Shown in pieces: positions 37,986-45,396 of a stretch of DNA of 64,000 nucleotides. Below the pieces are notes generated by a model, which ran no database searches, had not been told where the DNA came from, and saw only the letters and a list, made by a program, of their open reading frames with translations. This DNA comes from Streptococcus ratti FA-1 = DSM 20564. GTDB lineage: Bacteria > Bacillota > Bacilli > Lactobacillales > Streptococcaceae. Position 1 is the first letter of the stretch. Every line of letters starts with the position of its first letter. Both the position numbers and the translations under genes were made by a program. The DNA lies in assembly GCF_000286075.1 (NCBI RefSeq), contig NZ_AJTZ01000004.1:1-64000 (forward strand). Reading direction: 5' to 3'.

Positions 37986-38018
37986 AGTATAATCCATCTT
38001 GCTTAAGAGAGGCTTAAA
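37986..38018 (-). promoter_or_regulatory. CiaR box and -10 of csRNA A
   Basis: TTTAAG-CCTCT-CTTAAG (38002-38018) is a direct repeat with the 5-nt spacer of the CiaR site. Exactly 10 bp separate it from TATACT (37986-37991), the spacing of CiaR-activated promoters. Confidence 0.8.
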
Positions 38019-38046
38019 GAAATCTTGCAGAAAGCTTAAAAATCAT

Positions 38047-38310
38047 TTAATAAATATCTCGACGATGACCAACTGAAAAGATTTCTATCACAATTTCGTC
38101 GTCAAGGATATTAGCAAGAATCCGATAATGTCCAACACGGTAACGCCACTCGCCTGAGTGATTAGCTGTCAGTCCTTTTCCATGCTGGCGAGGATTGTCT
38201 GTGTGGTAAAGATTTTTCTTAGTCCAAGACAAAATCATCTTCCTAGTGAAGGCATCCATTTTTTTCAGCTGTTTATCCGCTTTTGAAGTGATAACAATTC
38301 GGTATTTCAT
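38047..38310 (-). CDS. RelE-family toxin
   Basis: An 87-aa basic protein (MKYRIVITSKADKQLKKMD; GEWRYRVGHYRILANI; ending SVGHRRDIY) with the RelE/ParE fold; GHRRDIY is the usual C-terminal end. Such toxins cleave mRNA on the ribosome. Its start overlaps the antitoxin stop in ATGA. Confidence 0.9.
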   Translation of the reverse strand: MKYRIVITSKADKQLKKMDAFTRKMILSWTKKNLYHTDNPRQHGKGLTANHSGEWRYRVGHYRILANILDDEIVIEIFSVGHRRDIY

Positions 38311-38522
38311 ATGTCAAATTCCTCAAAAACATCTTCAATCGGAATTCTCACGCCATCGTCTTCAGCCATGGCCTGGCGGAGAAGCTGCAAATCATATTCG
38401 TCCTCAATTTTTTCCAGCATAGACTGTCTGGCAAACTCAGAAACCGTCAATCCATGTAATTGAATATATTTTTTGATCAAATCCCCATCTTGGTCGTTGA
38501 TTCTCAAGGTCATCGTCGTCAT
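38307..38522 (-). CDS. RelB-type antitoxin
   Basis: I start at MTTMTLRINDQDGDLIKK (71 aa), with CAAGGAGAATAAAC before it, not at the upstream frame extension that runs into the promoter. The N-terminal ribbon-helix-helix binds DNA and the acidic C-terminus (EDDGVRIPIEDVFEEFDI) wraps the toxin. Four-base overlap with relE. Confidence 0.9.
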   Translation of the reverse strand: MTTMTLRINDQDGDLIKKYIQLHGLTVSEFARQSMLEKIEDEYDLQLLRQAMAEDDGVRIPIEDVFEEFDI

Positions 38523-38530
38523 GTTTATTC

Positions 38531-38585
38531 TCCTTGAATACATTGTATTTACACCTATTATAATCCTCTCATTTATTTTTGTCAA
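38531..38585 (-). promoter_or_regulatory. Promoter and likely operator of the relBE-type pair
   Basis: TTGACA (38580-38585), 17 bp, TATAAT (38557-38562), a consensus promoter. AATAC-AAT-GTATT just downstream is a short inverted repeat suited to binding by the RHH antitoxin. Confidence 0.75.
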
Positions 38586-38605
38586 AAAATTCCTCTCTCT
38601 TTTCT

Positions 38606-38644
38606 ATTCGTAAAAAGCACCCCAACTTTTTCAGCTGGGATGCT
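38606..38644 (-). terminator. Terminator of the pxp cluster
   Basis: AAGCATCCCAGCT pairs with AGTTGGGGTGCTT (one or two G-U/mismatch) and is followed by TTTTTA. Confidence 0.7.
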
Positions 38645-38653
38645 TCTTGCTAT

Positions 38654-38848
38654 TTAACAAAAACATAAAGTAAGGGACGCTGCACATTCAAGTAAAGACC
38701 GGCCGATCAACCCAACAGCTGTCATGCTCAGAGCAGCTACTGCTGCTAGTTTAAGAAGCTTCGTCCTTCTTTTATTTAGCAAAACGCATGCCAAAGAAAA
38801 ACTAAAGTCTCCATTACAAGGCTGAGTTTCTAAGGGATTATTGAACAA
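38654..38848 (-). CDS. Possible small hydrophobic peptide after pxpA (doubtful)
   Basis: A 64-codon frame ending just before the terminator encodes KRRTKLLKLAAVAALSMTAV, which looks like a signal peptide or membrane helix, then a Cys-rich tail (LLECAASLTLCFC). There is only a TTG start and no ribosome site, so it may be a decayed or spurious frame. Nothing else lies between 38523 and 38860 apart from the terminator and the relBE promoter. Confidence 0.25.
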   Translation of the reverse strand: MFNNPLETQPCNGDFSFSLACVLLNKRRTKLLKLAAVAALSMTAVGLIGRSLLECAASLTLCFC

Positions 38849-38860
38849 GCCTGTGAGAAC

Positions 38861-39634
38861 TTAATCGACAACATCTGCTAAAGGACTGATGGCAATGCCT
38901 TCTTGCTGAAAGGCTTGCCTGATTTCGTTAACAAATTGAAGCGCCTTGGGACCATCACCGTGGACACAGACAGAGTCAGCCTCAATCGGTATAGTCTTGC
39001 CATCAATACTGACAACTGTCTTTTCCTTAATCATTTGAATTAAACGTTCAATAGCCAAATGTTCATCGGTAATCATGGCACCTTCTTTGTTTCGGCTAAC
39101 CAAGGAGCCGTCATTTTCGTAGGCACGATCAGCAAAGACCTCCTTTGCCACTCGTAAACCGCTGGCCTTGGCAGCCAGCGCTAATTCACTGGCACCCGGA
39201 CACAAAAGAATTAATCTGTCATCGTAACTGGCAACCGCCTGAGCAATGGCTCTGGCTAGCTTGCTGTCTTTGCAGGCCATATTATAAAGTGCACCGTGGG
39301 GCTTTACATGCTGCAGCTGCATATTGCTGGCCTTAGCAAAAGCATCTAAGGCTCCTATCTGGTAGGTCGTATCGGCTGCAGCCTCTTTAGTGCTTATCTG
39401 AAGGTTGCGGCGGCCAAAGCCCATCAGGTCAGAGAAACCTGGGTGAGCTCCCATGGCAATTTTATTTTCCTGAACCAATCTGGTCGTTGTCAGCATAACC
39501 AAGGGATCTCCTGCATGAAATCCGCAGGCAATATTAGCTGAGCTAATCAAAGGAATAATTTCACTGTCTTGTCCCATGTGATAGGCGCCAAAGCTCTCAC
39601 CTAAATCACTGTTCAAATCAACTTTATATGTCAT
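38861..39634 (-). CDS. pxpA: 5-oxoprolinase subunit A (LamB/YcsF family)
   Basis: The start is MTYKVDLNSDLGESFGAY (257 aa) with AAGGAG before it. CGFHAGDPLVM near residue 45 and HVKPHGALYN near residue 110 are the family metal/substrate motifs. With PxpB and PxpC it opens 5-oxoproline (pyroglutamate) to glutamate using ATP. Last gene of the cluster; it follows the accC-like gene, whose stop is 24 bp into the leader. Confidence 0.93.
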   Translation of the reverse strand: MTYKVDLNSDLGESFGAYHMGQDSEIIPLISSANIACGFHAGDPLVMLTTTRLVQENKIAMGAHPGFSDLMGFGRRNLQISTKEAAADTTYQIGALDAFAKASNMQLQHVKPHGALYNMACKDSKLARAIAQAVASYDDRLILLCPGASELALAAKASGLRVAKEVFADRAYENDGSLVSRNKEGAMITDEHLAIERLIQMIKEKTVVSIDGKTIPIEADSVCVHGDGPKALQFVNEIRQAFQQEGIAISPLADVVD

Positions 39635-39657
39635 ACCGATCTCCTTGGGGTAAGAAT

Positions 39658-40827
39658 TCATAATGATTCTATCAAATTTTTATCAATCTTACCTTCCCTA
39701 AATTTTGGATCTTCCATTATACTATACTGAAAATCTAAATTGCTTTCAACACCAAGTACCACCATTTCATCTAAGGCTGCCTGCATTTTTTGAATGGCCG
39801 CCAATCTATCAGTTGCCTGAACAATAATCTGAGCAATTTCTGGACTGTGATTTTCAGGAATTTGATAACCGGCATAAAGAGCGGTATCCACTCTAACACC
39901 ATTGCCCGCAGGTAGATGCAAATGCTTAACCAAGCCAGACTCTGCCTTAGAATCTTTGCAGGAAAGCTGCGCTCTAACGCGGCAGGCAAGAGCATGTCCC
40001 TTGGCAGCAATGTCTTCCTGTTTAAAAGATAGGGGCTCCTCGTCGGCAATTCTAATCTGCTCAACAATCAGGTCTGTCCCCGCTGCCATTTCTGTCAAAG
40101 CATGACCAGATGAGATGCTGGCAGTGATTCCTGTAAAACAGAATCGATTCGATTTATCCAGCGCAAAGCTAACCGTCCCGGCATTGGTATAGTGGGTAGC
40201 CTTGGCAATCTCAACAGCAGCCTGTCCTAAATTTTTTTGACTTTTCGTATCAAGAGCAGGCGAGGGCGTCTCTTCCAGTATTGTCTGTCCATTTTCCTGA
40301 CTCAAACAGTCCCTTTCTCCCAAAGCAACAATATTGCCAAAATGATCAGCAACAATTGGGACTTCAATCGTTCGAGAAAAGTCCATGACTTCTTTTGCAG
40401 TTTCATTAAGAGAGATAGGAGTTGAATTTCCAGATAGCAGAGCAGGGGTAACCTTTGCCACTATCTGCTCCATTTGAGAGCCATCATGCAGCTGTTCAAG
40501 AAGCTCAGGACTCGGGCCAATAAAAATAAGGCCATGTTGTTGACAAAGCTTGGCAAATTCGGCATCTTCTGCCAGAAAACCACAGCCCGGATGAATGGCA
40601 TCGGCCCCCATATATAAAGCAGCCGAAATCATATGCTCTCGATTCACATAACTATTTTCAAGTGAGCCCTGACCAATGCAAATGCTTTGGTCTGCCAGCT
40701 GTACATGAAGGCTCTTGGTATCTTCTTTGGAGTAAACAGCGACCGACTGGATTCCTAGGCAGCGGCAGGCTCGAATAATACTGACCGCTATCGTGCCGCG
40801 GTTGGCTACAAGTATTTTTTCAATCAT
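39658..40827 (-). CDS. Catalytically degenerate biotin carboxylase-like (AccC-like) protein
   Basis: The 389-aa protein starts like AccC (EKILVANRGTIAVSIIRACR) but is about 60 residues short. The central ATP-grasp part has collapsed: the glycine-rich loop and the HIEVQ-type segment are absent. Where AccC has FMEMNTRIQVEHPVTE, this protein has FTGITASISSGHALTE (about residues 228-243), losing the Glu, Asn, Arg, Gln and Glu that bind metal, ATP and bicarbonate. The C-terminal region is still recognisable (RIADEEPLSFKQEDI). Biotin carboxylation is not expected. A structural or regulatory role in the oxoprolinase complex, or slow decay, are the options. No accB is present. Confidence 0.85.
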   Translation of the reverse strand: MIEKILVANRGTIAVSIIRACRCLGIQSVAVYSKEDTKSLHVQLADQSICIGQGSLENSYVNREHMISAALYMGADAIHPGCGFLAEDAEFAKLCQQHGLIFIGPSPELLEQLHDGSQMEQIVAKVTPALLSGNSTPISLNETAKEVMDFSRTIEVPIVADHFGNIVALGERDCLSQENGQTILEETPSPALDTKSQKNLGQAAVEIAKATHYTNAGTVSFALDKSNRFCFTGITASISSGHALTEMAAGTDLIVEQIRIADEEPLSFKQEDIAAKGHALACRVRAQLSCKDSKAESGLVKHLHLPAGNGVRVDTALYAGYQIPENHSPEIAQIIVQATDRLAAIQKMQAALDEMVVLGVESNLDFQYSIMEDPKFREGKIDKNLIESL

Positions 40828-40863
40828 CGCATTTCCTACTTAAATATCATACAATTGCAACGT

Positions 40864-41874
40864 TCATCCTTGCTCAAAAAGCGCGGCCAGACGTTTAGCG
40901 GTAGGACGTCTCGTCAGTACTTCCGGGCAGGGCTGGTGAATCTGGCTGCGCATTTGATCCAATGCAGCGGCTTCCTTTTGCAGCAAGTCTTGGGCTTCTT
41001 CAACCGAAACAGCTTCAAAGTTAATGCTGTGATTCATCTTTCTTTGAACCAATTTGGGAATATCCACAGAAATAACCGCTGCTATCTTAGTATAACCGCC
41101 CGTTGTCTGACGATCGGCCAATAAGACAATGGGCTTGCCATGAGCTGGCACCTGGATGGCACCAAAAACAGTCGCATCCGAAATAATATCTGCCTTGTCC
41201 TTGTGAGCAATAGACGGACCGTCTAAACGGCAGCCCATGCGATCAAAATCTTTGGTAACCATATAGGTTTCCCGTAGAAAAGTCTGCAGGCCCTCTTCCG
41301 TAAAATGCTGTGCCTGAGGTCCTAAAACAACCCTTAAAACAGCTGCATCCTGATCAAAGTCATCAGCCGGCAGTTTTCTGGATAAAAAGTGAGGCAGGTA
41401 CAGACGGTTGCTGCGAAAGGAAATATAGTCATCCGCTTGCAGCTGTCGGCCTTTAAAGCCACCCAGGCCAACTTTAACATTGGTTGAGCGACTCCCCATG
41501 ACTTCTGGAATTTTCAAACCGCCGGAAAAACTGATGTAACCCCGAGAACCCGTCCTAGCACCACCAAAGGCTAGAACATCTCCTTCATGTATATAAAGAG
41601 CAGTATACATGGCTGCTGGCTCTCCGTTGACTGTTGGCTGAAAGTCACCGCCGGTGACGGCAATAATCGTATCCCGAGTGAATGCTAAGGTTGGCCCTAC
41701 CAGAGAAAATTCGAGAACAGCTTCATTTTCAGGATTGTCCAAAAGAAGATTGGCTATCCGAAACGATCTGATATCCATAACCCCTGAAACACTGAATCCT
41801 TGACTTTGATAGCCATTGCGGCCGCTGTCCTGAACAGTTGTCATGAAGCCCGGTTTAATGATTCTAATGCCCAT
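40864..41874 (-). CDS. pxpC: 5-oxoprolinase subunit C (KipA-like)
   Basis: A 336-aa protein starting MGIRIIKPGFMTTVQDSGRN with VSGVMDIRSFRIANLLLDN, the N-terminal signature of the KipA/biotin-dependent carboxyltransferase-like family, and GPQAQHFTEEGLQTFL near residue 200. The start overlaps the end of pxpB by 11 bp. Works with PxpA and PxpB. Confidence 0.93.
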   Translation of the reverse strand: MGIRIIKPGFMTTVQDSGRNGYQSQGFSVSGVMDIRSFRIANLLLDNPENEAVLEFSLVGPTLAFTRDTIIAVTGGDFQPTVNGEPAAMYTALYIHEGDVLAFGGARTGSRGYISFSGGLKIPEVMGSRSTNVKVGLGGFKGRQLQADDYISFRSNRLYLPHFLSRKLPADDFDQDAAVLRVVLGPQAQHFTEEGLQTFLRETYMVTKDFDRMGCRLDGPSIAHKDKADIISDATVFGAIQVPAHGKPIVLLADRQTTGGYTKIAAVISVDIPKLVQRKMNHSINFEAVSVEEAQDLLQKEAAALDQMRSQIHQPCPEVLTRRPTAKRLAALFEQG

Positions 41875-42604
41875 CCCTGACCTCCTCTCCGCTTAGCACA
41901 GTGAGCTCATAGCTGCCGGCTAAAACCGCTTGATAAATGTTATCATAATCAGATTCGTCAATAGCCTTAAAACGAATATAATCACCAACTCCAAAGATAA
42001 AGGGCGGCTGTCTTTGAGGATCATAGGTCTTAAGAGGTGTTCTGCCAATTAAACGCCAGCCGCCAGGAGAAGCCATAGGGTAAATACCTGTTTGGCTGCC
42101 ACCAATACCAACACTGCCAGCTGCAATAGTCAGCCTTGGATTTTCCAAACGAGGCGTATGAATGCTCTCATCGAGACCGCCTAGATAAGGAAAACCCGGT
42201 AGAAATCCCAGCATATAAATGAGGTAGTCACGACTAGTATGCCTAGCAATAACTTCTGCTTCTATCAAACCGGCATTCTGGGCAACAAATTGTATATCCG
42301 GACCGTATGCTCCGCCATAGCAGACAGGAATTTCAATGATCCGCTGCTGATCCTGATTCTCCTTGACCTCCTGCTGCAATAAAGCATCTAATTGATTTAT
42401 TAAACTATCGTAAGAAAGGAGGCGCGGATCATAACTGATCAGCAGAGAAGCAAAAGCAGGAATCAAGTCAAGAATCCCTTCAATAGACTGTTCTTTCAGC
42501 CATTGAAGGATAGCCTTAATCTTTTGATTTGTCTCCTGCTTGATTTCCTGCTTAAATTCAATCAGCAGTGCTGAATCACCAGCGATTCTAATCCTGTATT
42601 CCAT
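41864..42604 (-). CDS. pxpB: 5-oxoprolinase subunit B (KipI-like)
   Basis: The 246-aa protein has the KipI pattern PVCYGGAYGPDIQFVAQNAG, LGFLPGFPYLGGL and IAAGSVGIGGSQTGIYPMASPGGW. In Bacillus the relative KipI inhibits the sporulation kinase KinA, but the general role with KipA/YcsF is oxoprolinase. First enzyme gene of the cluster, 21 bp after the transporter. Confidence 0.93.
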   Translation of the reverse strand: MEYRIRIAGDSALLIEFKQEIKQETNQKIKAILQWLKEQSIEGILDLIPAFASLLISYDPRLLSYDSLINQLDALLQQEVKENQDQQRIIEIPVCYGGAYGPDIQFVAQNAGLIEAEVIARHTSRDYLIYMLGFLPGFPYLGGLDESIHTPRLENPRLTIAAGSVGIGGSQTGIYPMASPGGWRLIGRTPLKTYDPQRQPPFIFGVGDYIRFKAIDESDYDNIYQAVLAGSYELTVLSGEEVRDGH

Positions 42605-42625
42605 ACAAGCCCCCTTTCATTCTCA

Positions 42626-43828
42626 TTATGAGAACAATTGTCCCAGATTTCCCAAGGACACTATCCCTAAATAAGCCGTAATTCCAACAACAATAACACC
42701 CAGCCAGAACAGCCATTTAGGGTGCTTATAAACCGACCCCATAATACTCGTTTTTTGGCTGGCAATTAGACAAATTCCTAAAGTCAATGGCAAAATCAAA
42801 CCATTTAAAGCTCCAGCAACAACCAGTAAATTAGCCGGCTGTCCTAAAAAGGCCATAATAAAAGTTGAAATAATGATAAAAATAATCGTAACCGCTTTTT
42901 CGTACTTAGCCACTATTTTGCTCAAGGTCTTTAGAAAAGAAACCGAGGTATAGGCTGCACCAACGATTGAAGTTAAGGCCGCTGACAGAAGCACCAAGCC
43001 AAAGAAGCGGTAGCCAAGTTCGCCAGCCCCCTGCTTGAAAGCATCTGCGGCCGGATTATTGGGATCTAAGGCAGCACCTTTGGCAACAACTCCTAAGATG
43101 GCCAGAAATAAGAAAATGCGAACAATTGTTGCAATCGAAATTCCCATGATGGAACTTTTCTTAATATGATCTAAATTTTCCTGTCCTGTAAAACCAGCAT
43201 CAATCAAACGGTGAGCTCCTGCAAAGGTAATGTAGCCTCCAACCGTGCCGCCTAAAAGCGTTAAAATAGCATTAAAGAGGCTTGGAAGACTAGCCGATGG
43301 CATAAAAGTTTCTTTTAAAGCAGTTCCATAAGGAGGATTGACAATGAGAATAACGAGAAAGATGACAAGAATCATTAGGCCGCCCAACACCTTGGTGAAA
43401 GTATCCATGGCTGTCGTGGCATTTTTAAAAAGAAAAATTAAAATGGCCAAGCCGCCGGCTAGAAAATAACCCACTGTCGTGGGAACTCCCAACAAGGTAT
43501 TAAAACCAAGCGCTCCGCCGCCGACATTCCCAATATTAAAAACAAGACCGCCCAAAACAATCAGAAAAGCCAAAATATAACCTAATCCCGGCAGCACTTT
43601 ATTGGCAATATCCTGTCCTCTCAAACCGCTGACCGTCAAGACACGCCAGATATTGGTCTGAGCAATCAAGGCTAAAGCAATCGAAGCAAGAATGACAAAG
43701 CCAAAGCTAGCAGAGAAGTCGCTGGTAAACTTTGCCGTTTGCGTTAAAAAACCGGGACCGACAGCAGAAGTAGCCATGATAAAGGCGGCTCCCAGAAGAG
43801 CTCCCTTGTTATTCTTTTTATTCTTCAT
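42626..43828 (-). CDS. NRAMP-related transporter without the metal-binding motifs
   Basis: The start is MKNKKNNKGALLGAAFIMAT (400 aa) with AGGAGGACAGAT before it. About eleven membrane segments follow the NRAMP order, but helix 1 has SAVGPGFLTQTAKF where metal transporters have DPGN, and helix 6 has TFAGAHRLIDAG in place of MPHN. It resembles Bacillus YcsG, which sits in the ycsF-kipI-kipA cluster. Position and lost motifs suggest a non-metal substrate such as 5-oxoproline; this is inference. Confidence 0.85.
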   Translation of the reverse strand: MKNKKNNKGALLGAAFIMATSAVGPGFLTQTAKFTSDFSASFGFVILASIALALIAQTNIWRVLTVSGLRGQDIANKVLPGLGYILAFLIVLGGLVFNIGNVGGGALGFNTLLGVPTTVGYFLAGGLAILIFLFKNATTAMDTFTKVLGGLMILVIFLVILIVNPPYGTALKETFMPSASLPSLFNAILTLLGGTVGGYITFAGAHRLIDAGFTGQENLDHIKKSSIMGISIATIVRIFLFLAILGVVAKGAALDPNNPAADAFKQGAGELGYRFFGLVLLSAALTSIVGAAYTSVSFLKTLSKIVAKYEKAVTIIFIIISTFIMAFLGQPANLLVVAGALNGLILPLTLGICLIASQKTSIMGSVYKHPKWLFWLGVIVVGITAYLGIVSLGNLGQLFS

Positions 43829-43848
43829 ATCTGTCCTCCTTTTATTAA

Positions 43849-43927
43849 GATACAAAGAGCGTTAAGAAATCCGTATAAAAATAGGAAACTGACCTTTTTA
43901 CTAGGATTTTAGCGCGTGTTCAATTTA
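43849..43927 (+). repeat. Dispersed intergenic repeat, copy 6 (short form)
   Basis: GATACAAAGAGCGTTAAG, ATCCGTATAAAAATAGGAAA, CTAGGATTTTAG and CGTGTTCAATTTA in order. It matches copy 3 and lies in tandem with copy 7. Confidence 0.7.
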
Positions 43928-43931
43928 TTAA

Positions 43932-44040
43932 GATACAAAGGCGTAAAGCGACACACCGCAAAATAGGAAAGCTGACGAAGGTGCGACAGCATCTAGGCAG
44001 TCTTTATCTTTTTGCACAGTGTCGTAGCCGTGTTCAATTA
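43932..44040 (+). repeat. Dispersed intergenic repeat, copy 7
   Basis: GATACAAAGGCGTAAAGC, AAAATAGGAAAGCTGACGAAG, CTAGGCAG, TTTATCTTTTTGCACAGTG and GTAGCCGTGTTCAATTA; the clearest full-length copy in the window. Confidence 0.75.
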
Positions 44041-44329
44041 TCAGAATAACTACATTATAACCCACAAAAGATAGCTTGCCAAGGCAAATTTTCAAATTGA
44101 TGGTATGTTTTGTAACATATGTACCCTTTATCTCACAGAATTTTTTGCAATTTTAAAAGAATATAACAAGCAAAATCTCAAAAAATTTAAAATTGATGGT
44201 ATTCATAACATAACGAAAAAGTTCTACATTATTGCATGTAAGAACTTTTTTGATTGTTTAAAAATTAGAAATCTATTACTTGATCAAAGAAAATGGACTG
44301 TTCCCTAGTTTTCAAGTGAATCCTGTCTG
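44041..44329. other. AT-rich spacer left of the FGGY fragment
   Basis: AAATTGATGGTAT occurs twice (near 44095 and 44190). AAAAAGTTCT/AGAACTTTTTT (about 44216-44252) is a terminator-type hairpin in both directions. A 67-codon plus-strand frame here shows no coding features. No gene accepted. Confidence 0.5.
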
Positions 44330-44869
44330 TCAAGACTCCATAACCGTTTTTAAAGCAGAATAAATCTTGCAATATTTAGAATAGCTCTTTTGGTAAGCAG
44401 CAACATTTGCAGGAATAGGCTGAAAACATTTTTTATAGGATACAAAAACTTCGACAGCTTCTTCCAGTGACGAAAACCAGCCAACTCCTACAGCCGCAAG
44501 CATAGTAGCTCCCAAAGCAGGCCCTTGTTCTGTTTTTAAACTAACAACTGTGCTATTGAAAATATCAGCCTGTATCTGAAGCCAATCAGTGTTTTTAGCG
44601 GATCCGCCAACTGAGATAATCTTTGTAAACTTCTTTTGTTTGGCAGTTTCCATAATTTTTAGTAGATCTTTAAGAGAAAAAGTAATTCCTTCAATGACAG
44701 CCCTTGTAAAGTGCTGCAAACGATGATGGACATCTATTCCAACAAAAGATCCGCGTATTGTGCTGTCAGCATAGGGCATGCGTTCTCCAACAATATAAGG
44801 AGCAAACAATAGACCTTCTGAACCCGGAGAAACTGTCTTTATATTCTTTAATAACAGTGAAAAATCCAT
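44330..44869 (-). pseudogene. C-terminal fragment of an FGGY carbohydrate kinase
   Basis: The 179-codon frame contains GSEGLLFAPYIVGERMPYAD and ISVGGSAKNTDWLQIQADIFN, the ATP-binding half of xylulokinase/gluconokinase-type FGGY enzymes, which are normally about 500 aa. Reading back, frame sense (AQTFAKGMDF) ends at stop codons near 44890, so the N-terminal 300 residues are gone. A remnant; sugar not identifiable. Confidence 0.85.
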
Positions 44870-45180
44870 TCCTTTAGCAAAGGTTTGAGCTTTAGCTCAT
44901 TACAGTGACGGATGCCGAACTAATTCGGCGAAAGTTTTGACAATGAGTCTGGGCAAAAACTAGCTTCAAAAAAGAAAAAACGGGCATTTCCGCAGTTGGA
45001 AATGCCCGTTTTCTGATGCCATGGTTTATAATTATAATAAGCACAAGACAACTAGAAAGCCATGACGATGTATAAAGAGTATAACACAAATCAGTTATCC
45101 GTAAGTAGCTGAAGCTACTTACGGATGTCTATGCAAGGTTGTCCCAAGAGTTAGATTTGCAAAATCCTTTCAAACACAGC
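44870..45180. other. Remnant region with terminator and perfect palindrome
   Basis: AACGGGCATTTC/GAAATGCCCGTT (about 44979-45014) is a strong bidirectional terminator. A plus-strand scrap from 45062 (MTMYKEYNTNQLS) resembles the N-terminus of an IS1182-type transposase and soon stops. ATCCGTAAGTAGCT/AGCTACTTACGGAT (45096-45125) is a perfect 14-bp inverted repeat with a 2-nt loop. This looks like the debris of an insertion sequence. Confidence 0.4.
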
Positions 45181-45259
45181 AAAAGAGCTAGACTTGCATC
45201 TAGCTCTTTCTAGGAGATTTTATGAAAAAGAAAAGTTTTAGGAGTCCTATTGCTAGGAT
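45181..45259 (-). ncRNA. CiaR-dependent small RNA (csRNA), copy B
   Basis: The ~79-nt RNA has the 5' stem-loop CCTA-GCAA-TAGG, then GGACTCCTAAAACTTTTC and CATAAAATCTCCT, which can pair with AGGAGA-N4-AUG of an mRNA, then the terminator AAAGAGCTAGA/TCTAGCTCTTTT. Start inferred from TATACT. The opposite strand shows AGGAGATTTTATG and a 16-codon frame, best explained as the mirror of the anti-ribosome-site segment. Confidence 0.8.
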
Positions 45260-45265
45260 GGTTAT

Positions 45266-45298
45266 AGTATAGCCGGACTAGCTTAAGACAGGCTTAAA
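45266..45298 (-). promoter_or_regulatory. CiaR box and -10 of csRNA B
   Basis: TTTAAG-CCTGT-CTTAAG (45282-45298), 10 bp, TATACT (45266-45271). Same geometry as copy A. Confidence 0.8.
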
Positions 45299-45339
45299 GA
45301 AAACTTGCGGAAAACTTAAAATAAGAACCCCAGACATTC

Positions 45340-45371
45340 TGATCTACTCCCCTTGTAGTGGAAGTAGATCA
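45340..45371 (-). other. Hairpin after the LysM gene
   Basis: GATCTACT and AGTAGATC flank a CC...GG inner pairing. No clear T-run follows, so its role as a terminator is uncertain. It ends the LysM unit before the csRNA promoter. Confidence 0.45.
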
Positions 45372-45396
45372 AAGCCTAGGATTTTATTAATTCTTA

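Noticed and set aside
44105..44308. 67-codon plus-strand frame in the AT-rich spacer
   Set aside because: No ribosome site, low-complexity AT-rich composition, and it runs through a terminator-type hairpin.
44892..45089. 65-codon minus-strand frame across the 44979-45014 terminator
   Set aside because: It passes through a strong hairpin and has no family sense beyond a possible transposase scrap.
45222..45272. 16-codon plus-strand gene MKKKSFRSPIARMVIV with a perfect AGGAGA ribosome site
   Set aside because: The matching copy at 37941 is frameshifted after six codons, while the minus-strand CiaR box, -10 and terminators are kept in both, so a csRNA explains the conservation better.
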